From Streptomyces cylindrosporus (GTDB taxonomy: Bacteria; Actinomycetota; Actinomycetes; Streptomycetales; Streptomycetaceae): a stretch of 64,000 nt of DNA. Numbering within the stretch: the stretch's first letter is position 1; each line of letters opens with the position of its first letter. Shown here in pieces: positions 58,539 to 64,000 of the stretch. Below the pieces are notes generated by a model. That model did not search any database and had not been told where the DNA came from. It was given only the letters and a program-made list of their open reading frames with translations. The position numbers and the translations under genes are program-made. Location: assembly GCF_022698165.1 (NCBI RefSeq), contig NZ_JALDAY010000001.1:930001-994000 (forward strand), read 5' to 3'.

Positions 58539-59090
58539 TTACGCCGGGTCGACCTCGCGCAGCAGACCCGTCTTCACGTCGAAGACGAAGCCGCGCACGT
58601 CGTCGGTGTGCAGCAGGAACGGCGAGGTGCGCACCCGCTGCATGGACTGGCGTACGTCCTGGTCGACGTCCCGGAAGGCCTCCACCGCCCAGGCGGGACG
58701 CTGGCCGACCTCCATCTCCAGCTCGGTGCGGAAGTCCTCGGTGATCGCCTCCAGGCCGCAGCCCGTGTGGTGGATGAGGACGATGCTGCGGGTGCCGAGC
58801 TTGCGCTGGCTGATGGTGAGGGAGCGGATCACGTCGTCGGTGACCACGCCGCCGGCGTTGCGGATGGTGTGGCAGTCGCCCAGCTCCAGGCCGAGCGCCG
58901 CGTGCAGGTCGAGACGGGCGTCCATGCAGGCCACGACCGCCACGTGCAGGACCGGGCGGGCGTCCATTCCGGGGTCGGTGAATTCGGCGGCGTACCGTCC
59001 GTTGGCATCGACGAGACGGTCGGTGACGGTGCCGCCGCGTATGGCGCCTTCGGACTCGGTGGGAACGGATGCAGAAGTCGTCATAGTCAT
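58539..59090 (-). CDS. Beta-carbonic anhydrase
   Basis: A 183-residue enzyme that hydrates CO2. Zinc ligands fit the type II-like class: Cys and Asp in VACMDARLD, His and Cys in HHTGCGLEA. NAGGVVTDDVIRSL is the family block between. Start ATG 59090; ATG 59084 two codons later is equally possible and neither has a clear ribosome binding site. It is divergent from the division cluster. Confidence 0.9.
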   Translation of the reverse strand: MTMTTSASVPTESEGAIRGGTVTDRLVDANGRYAAEFTDPGMDARPVLHVAVVACMDARLDLHAALGLELGDCHTIRNAGGVVTDDVIRSLTISQRKLGTRSIVLIHHTGCGLEAITEDFRTELEMEVGQRPAWAVEAFRDVDQDVRQSMQRVRTSPFLLHTDDVRGFVFDVKTGLLREVDPA

Positions 59091-59415
59091 GACGTTACTG
59101 GTCACCTGCGATCCGGTCTGCCTGTGAGAGCGGGAAAAGAGCGTCATCACGGTCCTCTTGTGACGTAACCCACATAGGTGGCGGGGGTGGAGCCGTAAGG
59201 GTGATTTTCCCTGGTTTGCCGCTTCGCACGCACGCCGGGGCGCGACGCGCAGGCCGGTTGATTGACCGCGAGACACCGTGGACTAAAGTGACGCGAAGCG
59301 GGAGGGGAGGCTCTCCCTGCTGGACTGAAATCCCCAGGAGACCTTGGCCGCCGCGCCGATTCTCCCCGCGGGCGGGGACCCGGCGGTGCGGGCCCGCCGG
59401 ATCTGAGAGGGCCCC
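59091..59415. other. 325-base intergenic region before the division cluster
   Basis: It must contain the carbonic anhydrase and rsmH promoters. No gene is visible and it is too short for an MraZ gene of usual length. It includes short GC-rich complements (GGGAGGGGAGGCTCTCCC near 59301, CCCGCGGGCGGGG near 59365). Confidence 0.6.
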
Positions 59416-60375
59416 TTGAGCCAGAGTCGACATGTCCCGGTGATGCTCCAGCGGTGCCTGGATCTGTTGGCCCCCGCCCTGGAGCGGCCCGGCTCGGTGG
59501 TCGTCGACTGCACGCTCGGCCTCGGCGGACACAGTGAGGCGCTCCTCACGCGGTTCCCGGAGGTCCGGCTGGTCGCCCTCGACCGCGACAAGGAGGCGCT
59601 GCGCCTGTCCGGCGAGCGGCTCGCCCCCTTCGGCGAGCGGGCCACCCTGGTGCACGCCGTCTACGACGAGCTCCCGGACGTGCTCGACCGGCTCGGCATC
59701 GCGCGCGTGCAGGGCGTCCTGTTCGACCTCGGCGTCTCCTCCATGCAGCTCGACGAGGCCGACCGCGGCTTCGCCTACGCCCAGGACGCCCCGCTCGACA
59801 TGCGCATGGACCAGACGACCGGCATCAGCGCCGCCGAGGTCCTCAACACCTATCCGGCCGGCGAACTCGTCCGCATCCTGCGCGCGTACGGCGAGGAGAA
59901 GCAGGCCAAGCGGATCGTCGGCGCGATCGTGCGCGAGCGCGAGAAGGAGCCGTTCGCCAACAGCGCGCGGCTCGTCGAGCTGATCCGCGACTCGCTGCCG
60001 CAGGCCGCCAAGCGCACCGGCGGCAACCCGGCCAAGCGCACCTTCCAGGCCCTGCGCATCGAGGTCAACGGCGAGCTGTCCGTCCTGGAGCGGGCGATCC
60101 CGGCCGCCGTGCGGGCCCTCGCCGTGGGCGGACGGATCGCCGTGCTGTCGTACCACTCGCTGGAGGACCGCCTGGTCAAGCAGGTGTTCGCGGCCGGCGC
60201 CGCCACCACCGCGCCTCCCGGGCTGCCGATCGTGCCCGAGCAGTACCAGCCGCGGCTCAAGCTGCTCACGCGCGGTGCCGAACTTCCCACCGAGGAAGAG
60301 GTCGCCGAGAACCGGCGGGCGGCACCGGCGCGACTGCGCGGGGCCGAGCGCATCAGGGAGGACGTGAGCGAGTGA
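59416..60375 (+). CDS. rsmH: 16S rRNA m4C1402 methyltransferase RsmH
   Basis: A 319-residue enzyme (MraW) methylating N4 of C1402 in 16S rRNA. Landmarks: [77 protein letters not shown] and [13 protein letters not shown]. The start is TTG 59416 with GAGAGG upstream; ATG 59443 would cut off the conserved HVPV. First gene of the cell-division cluster. Confidence 0.97.
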   Translation: MSQSRHVPVMLQRCLDLLAPALERPGSVVVDCTLGLGGHSEALLTRFPEVRLVALDRDKEALRLSGERLAPFGERATLVHAVYDELPDVLDRLGIARVQGVLFDLGVSSMQLDEADRGFAYAQDAPLDMRMDQTTGISAAEVLNTYPAGELVRILRAYGEEKQAKRIVGAIVREREKEPFANSARLVELIRDSLPQAAKRTGGNPAKRTFQALRIEVNGELSVLERAIPAAVRALAVGGRIAVLSYHSLEDRLVKQVFAAGAATTAPPGLPIVPEQYQPRLKLLTRGAELPTEEEVAENRRAAPARLRGAERIREDVSE

Positions 60376-60420
60376 TGCGGGCAGCGAGCGGGTTGGGAAA
60401 CCGGACTCACTGGAGGCCGT

Positions 60421-60930
60421 GTGAGTAGGAAACCCGAACTGAGGGGGCGCGCGGCTCGTCTCGCACGCCTCTTCCCGGGCCCGTCGGGCAGCGGCCCCCA
60501 GGCCGCCCGCACCCCCTTCGTCCTCCTCGTCGTACTCCTCCTGGGCGGCGGACTGATCGGGCTCCTGGTGCTGAACTCCGCGCTCAGCGAAGGCTCCTTC
60601 AAGCTCGACGACCTCCAGAAGGACACCAAGAACCTCACCGACGAGGAACAGGCGCTCCAGCGGGACATCGACTCCTACTCCGCTCCCGACGCCCTGGTGC
60701 GCCGCGCCCGTGAGCTCGGCATGGTCCCCGGCGGCGACCCCGCCTTCCTGAACCCGGACGGCACCGTGAAGGGCGTCCCGTCCGCCGCCGCCCAGCAGTC
60801 CGCCGTACAGGTCCCGCTGGTCCTGCGCCCGCCGGAGACCATCACGCACAGCCCGGCCGCCACCCCCACGACCACCCCCGCGGTCACTCCCACGCCCACG
60901 CCCACTCCGACCACGACCCCCGGCAGGTGA
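60421..60930 (+). CDS. ftsL: Cell-division protein FtsL
   Basis: A 169-residue single-pass protein: basic cytosolic N-terminus, membrane helix at about 36-57 (FVLLVVLLLGGGLIGLLVL), then a coiled coil (FKLDDLQKDTKNLTDEEQAL) as in FtsL/DivIC. The last 35 residues are Thr/Pro repeats (PTTTPAVTPTPTPTPTTTPG), a likely disordered periplasmic tail. Start GTG 60421 with GGAGG. Sits between rsmH and ftsI as expected. Confidence 0.88.
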   Translation: MSRKPELRGRAARLARLFPGPSGSGPQAARTPFVLLVVLLLGGGLIGLLVLNSALSEGSFKLDDLQKDTKNLTDEEQALQRDIDSYSAPDALVRRARELGMVPGGDPAFLNPDGTVKGVPSAAAQQSAVQVPLVLRPPETITHSPAATPTTTPAVTPTPTPTPTTTPGR

Positions 60931-60937
60931 CGGAGAA

Positions 60938-62899
60938 GTGTCCGACAGGGAACCGCCGCGCCGCCGCGTGCCCGGCCCCGCGCGCCCCTCGCACCCCGCC
61001 CGCCCCGCCGCGGCCCGGCGGCGCCCCGGCCCCGGCGCCCGCCCGCAGGCCCGCCGCCCCGCACCGGCCCGCCCCTCGGCCCCGAACCTGCTGCGCCTGG
61101 GCAGCCCCCGCCCCCGGCTGCGCATGGTCAGCCTGGCGCTGACCCTGGTGCTGATCGCCTTCGTCGTACGGCTGCTCCAGGTCCAGGCCGTGGACGCGAG
61201 CACATACGCCGCCAAGGCCGACCAGAACCGTTACGTCGGCCAGGTCCTGCCCGCCGTGCGCGGAGGCATCACCGACCGCAACGGCGTGGCCCTGGCGACC
61301 AGCGTGGACGCGTACGACCTCACCGCGGACCCGACGATGTTCACCCGCAAGCAGCTGAAGATCGACGACGGGCCCGAGCAGGCGGCCGCGCTCCTCGCGC
61401 CGATCCTCGGAGTGGACCAGGAGTCCCTCGTCACCAAGCTCCGCCCGAAGAACAAGGCGCTGCGCTACGTCCTGCTCGCCAGCCGCCAGACCCCGCAGGT
61501 CTGGTCGCAGATCAAGGACCTCAAGGCCGCGCTCGCCGACAAGCCGGACACCGCCAACGTCCTCGCCGGTGTCTTCTCCACCCCCAGCAGCAAGCGCGTG
61601 TACCCGAACGGCGATCTCGCCGCCGGGATACTGGGCTGGGTCAACGCCGACGGCAAGGGCGGCGGCGGCCTGGAGCAGGAGCTGAACAAGGAGCTCTCCG
61701 GCAAGGACGGCAAGATCCGCTACGCCCAGTCCGGCGGCCGTCTGGTGCCCACCGCGGGCTCCACCGAGACGCCCGCGGTGCCCGGCAGCGACGTCGAGCT
61801 CACCATCGACCGCGACATCCAGTGGGCCGCGCAGAACGCCATCACCGAGCAGGTGAAGAAGTCCAAGGCCGATCGCGGGTACGTGATAGTGCAGGACACC
61901 CGGACCGGCCAGATCCTCGCCATGGCGAACTCGCCCGGCTTCGACCCGAACGACCTCTCCAAGGCGAGTGGCAGCGCCCTGCACAACTGGGCCGTGGAGG
62001 ACGCCTACGAGCCGGGCTCCACCGCGAAGGTCATGTCGATGGCCGCCGTACTGGAGGAGAACGTGGCCACGCCGCTGACGCACGTCGTCGTGCCCAACCG
62101 GCTGCACCGCGGCGACCGGCTCTTCAAGGACGACATCGACCACGCCACCTGGAACCTCACGCTCAACGGCGTGCTCGCCAAGTCCAGCAACATCGGCACC
62201 ATCGAGGCCACCGGCCAGCTCGGCAAGACCCAGACGCAGGCCAACAAGGTCCTCTACAAGTACCTGCGCAAGTTCGGCCTCGGCAGCTACAGCGGGCTCG
62301 ACTTCCCGGGCGAGACCAAGGGCATCCTCGCGCCGCCCGACAAGTGGTCGACCTCGCAGCAGTACACGATTCCTTTCGGCCAGGGCGTGTCCATCAACGC
62401 GATCCAGGCGGCGTCCGTCTACTCGACGATCGCCAACGGCGGCGTACGCGTCGAACCCACCCTCGTGCGCGGCACCAAGGGACCCGACGGGCGCTTCACA
62501 CCGGCCGCAACGCCCAAGAAGACAAGGGTCGTCAGCGCGAAGACGGCGAAGGAGCTCGCCCAGATGCTGGAGTCGGTCGTGGACGACCAGGAGGGCACCG
62601 GCACCAAGGCGCGCATCCCCGGCTACCGGGTCGCGGGCAAGACGGGTACGGCCAACCGCGTGGATCCGGCCACCGGCAAGTACCACGGATACACGTCCTC
62701 GTTCGCCGGGTTCGCCCCCGCGGACAACCCCCGGATCACCGTCTACTGCGCCATCCAGAACGCCACGAGCGGCAGTTACTTCGGCGGCCAGATCTGCGGG
62801 CCCATCTACAAGCAGGTGATGGAGTTCGCCCTGAAGACCCTCCAGGTCCCGCCCACCGGGGCGAAGGCCGCGAACCTGCCCGTCACCTTCACGCCCTGA
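60938..62899 (+). CDS. ftsI: Septal penicillin-binding protein FtsI (PBP3-like)
   Basis: A 653-residue class B transpeptidase. A long basic, Ala/Pro/Arg-rich cytosolic part (about 60 residues) precedes the membrane helix (MVSLALTLVLIAFVVRLLQV). The dimer domain (about 90-280) and transpeptidase domain follow: SxxK at Ser361 (EPGSTAKVMSM), SSNIG, and KTG at 568-570 (GKTGTANR). Start GTG 60938 has GGAGAA, seven bases after the ftsL stop. It cross-links septal peptidoglycan with FtsW. Confidence 0.96.
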   Translation: MSDREPPRRRVPGPARPSHPARPAAARRRPGPGARPQARRPAPARPSAPNLLRLGSPRPRLRMVSLALTLVLIAFVVRLLQVQAVDASTYAAKADQNRYVGQVLPAVRGGITDRNGVALATSVDAYDLTADPTMFTRKQLKIDDGPEQAAALLAPILGVDQESLVTKLRPKNKALRYVLLASRQTPQVWSQIKDLKAALADKPDTANVLAGVFSTPSSKRVYPNGDLAAGILGWVNADGKGGGGLEQELNKELSGKDGKIRYAQSGGRLVPTAGSTETPAVPGSDVELTIDRDIQWAAQNAITEQVKKSKADRGYVIVQDTRTGQILAMANSPGFDPNDLSKASGSALHNWAVEDAYEPGSTAKVMSMAAVLEENVATPLTHVVVPNRLHRGDRLFKDDIDHATWNLTLNGVLAKSSNIGTIEATGQLGKTQTQANKVLYKYLRKFGLGSYSGLDFPGETKGILAPPDKWSTSQQYTIPFGQGVSINAIQAASVYSTIANGGVRVEPTLVRGTKGPDGRFTPAATPKKTRVVSAKTAKELAQMLESVVDDQEGTGTKARIPGYRVAGKTGTANRVDPATGKYHGYTSSFAGFAPADNPRITVYCAIQNATSGSYFGGQICGPIYKQVMEFALKTLQVPPTGAKAANLPVTFTP

Positions 62900-62925
62900 T
62901 CAGCGCAACCAGCCAGGAACGCTCC

Positions 62926-64000
62926 GTGACCATGATCACTCCCGACTCCGGCAACCCGGGCACCCCCCGCCCCTCACTTCGCTCGCAGGCGGGTGCGCCC
63001 GGTACGCTCACCGCCGTGCCACACGCTGATCAGTCCCAAACCACCCAGAAGGGCGTTTCCGTGACATATCCGGGGCCGCCACGACCGGTTCGGGTCTCCG
63101 CCACACCCCTCGCGGAGCTCGCCGATCAGCTGGGTGCCGCCGCGCCGGGCAGTCCCGCCGAGATCACGGGCATCACCCATGACTCGCGCGCCGTCCGCCC
63201 CGGCGACCTGTACGCCGCCCTCCCGGGCGCCCGCCTGCACGGCGCCGACTTCGTCACCCAGGCCGCGGGCCTGGGCGCGGTCGCCGTGCTGACCGACCCG
63301 ACCGGCGCCGAGCGCGCCGCGGCAACGGGCCTGCCGGTCCTGGTCGTCGACGACCCGCGCGGGCGGATGGGCGAACTGGCGGCCACCATCTACGGCCACC
63401 CCGGCCGCGACCTGCTCCAGATCGGCATCACCGGCACCTCCGGCAAGACCACCACCGCCTACCTCGTCGAGGGCGGTCTGAAGACCAAGAGCAACACCGG
63501 CCTGATCGGCACGGTCGAGATGCGCATCGGCGACGAGCGCATCAAGTCCGAGCGGACCACCCCCGAAGCGACCGATCTCCAGGCCCTGTTCGCGGTCATG
63601 CGCGAGCGCGGGGTCGAGGCGGTCGCGATGGAGGTCTCCAGCCACGCGCTGGTGCTCGGCCGGGTCGACGGCTGTGTCTTCGACATCGGCGTCTTCACCA
63701 ACCTCAGCCCGGAACACATGGAGTTCCACTCCGACATGGAGGACTACTTCCGGGCCAAGGCGCAGTTGTTCACGCCGAAACGCAGCAGACTCGGCGTGGT
63801 CAACGCCGACGACGAGTACGGCCGCCGGCTCGCCAGGGAGGCCACCGTCCCGGTCGTCACCTTCTCCGCCGAGGGCCACCCGGACGCCGACTGGCGGGCC
63901 GAGGACGTGCGGGTCGGCCCCATGGACTCGACGTTCACCGTGATCGGCCCCGAGGGCGAGCGCATCGAGGCCAGGGCGCCCCTGCCGGGCGGCTTCAACG
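62926..64000 (+). CDS. murE: UDP-MurNAc-tripeptide synthetase MurE (3' truncated by window)
   Basis: 358 codons of the ligase that adds meso/LL-diaminopimelate to UDP-MurNAc-Ala-Glu. The P-loop is GITGTSGKTTTA (Lys174), the carbamoylated lysine is Lys278 in DYFRAKAQLF, and EVSSHAL and NLSPEHMEFH follow. The substrate domain has ITHDSRAVRPGDLYAAL. GTG 62926 is chosen because AGGAAC lies six bases upstream; ATG 62932 is also in frame. A 50-residue polar N-terminal extension precedes the usual start. The frame stays open to the window edge. Confidence 0.95.
   Translation, partial: MTMITPDSGNPGTPRPSLRSQAGAPGTLTAVPHADQSQTTQKGVSVTYPGPPRPVRVSATPLAELADQLGAAAPGSPAEITGITHDSRAVRPGDLYAALPGARLHGADFVTQAAGLGAVAVLTDPTGAERAAATGLPVLVVDDPRGRMGELAATIYGHPGRDLLQIGITGTSGKTTTAYLVEGGLKTKSNTGLIGTVEMRIGDERIKSERTTPEATDLQALFAVMRERGVEAVAMEVSSHALVLGRVDGCVFDIGVFTNLSPEHMEFHSDMEDYFRAKAQLFTPKRSRLGVVNADDEYGRRLAREATVPVVTFSAEGHPDADWRAEDVRVGPMDSTFTVIGPEGERIEARAPLPGGFN

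Overview
The window is about 72% G+C with strong third-position GC bias, GTG/TTG starts and purine-rich ribosome binding sites. It looks like chromosomal-core DNA of a Streptomyces or close relative. From memory, the gene order parallels S. coelicolor SCO2089 to about SCO2135 in reverse, and many genes parallel the M. tuberculosis block Rv2188c to Rv2158c. I see no rRNA, tRNA, CRISPR array, insertion sequence or integrase.

Layout. 0-5 kb: a truncated NlpC/P60 hydrolase, a lipoprotein protease-like gene, a PadR regulator divergent from a MATE efflux pump around a perfect operator palindrome, and a GT87 membrane mannosyltransferase. 5-17 kb: a PimB-like GT4 glycosyltransferase, cholesterol oxidase, acyl-CoA synthetase, metallophosphoesterase, SRPBCC protein, ArsA-like ATPase, a SCO2127-like protein, glucokinase, an EEP-family hydrolase, an alpha/beta hydrolase and PlsC. 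These are mostly envelope-lipid and carbon-metabolism genes. 17-23 kb: the MacS/MacR-like two-component pair, a phosphofructokinase with pyrophosphate-type residues, a D-2-hydroxyacid dehydrogenase, and a fused TrpE-TrpG anthranilate synthase preceded by a tryptophan leader peptide with three tandem Trp codons and an attenuator hairpin.

23-31 kb is an accessory insertion in this core order: a 2126-residue secreted RHS/YD-repeat polymorphic toxin with a C-terminal HNH nuclease, followed by a DUF4265 immunity candidate and a translationally coupled unknown gene. 31-44 kb: DAHP synthase, Bfd and bacterioferritin (iron box upstream of bfd), a sulfite-oxidase-like protein, a DUF4396 protein behind a CsoR-type box, endonuclease IV, a PASTA kinase (PknL-like), thiO-thiS-thiG behind a TPP riboswitch, an FAD oxidoreductase, an Rv2175c-like DNA-binding protein, thiE, metF, and a membrane protein with a Tyr/Gln/Gly-rich tail.

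44-59 kb: a CrtI-like oxidoreductase, a DUF4126 protein, a 400-base gene-free stretch with six G5-6 runs, an operon of degenerate ABC ATPase, YhgE/Pip protein and TetR regulator, a SAV_6107-type HEPN protein, a methyltransferase, a DUF3040 protein, a moxR-DUF58-transglutaminase operon and a beta-carbonic anhydrase. 59-64 kb: the start of the division and cell-wall cluster (rsmH, ftsL, ftsI and the 5' part of murE, which runs off the window).
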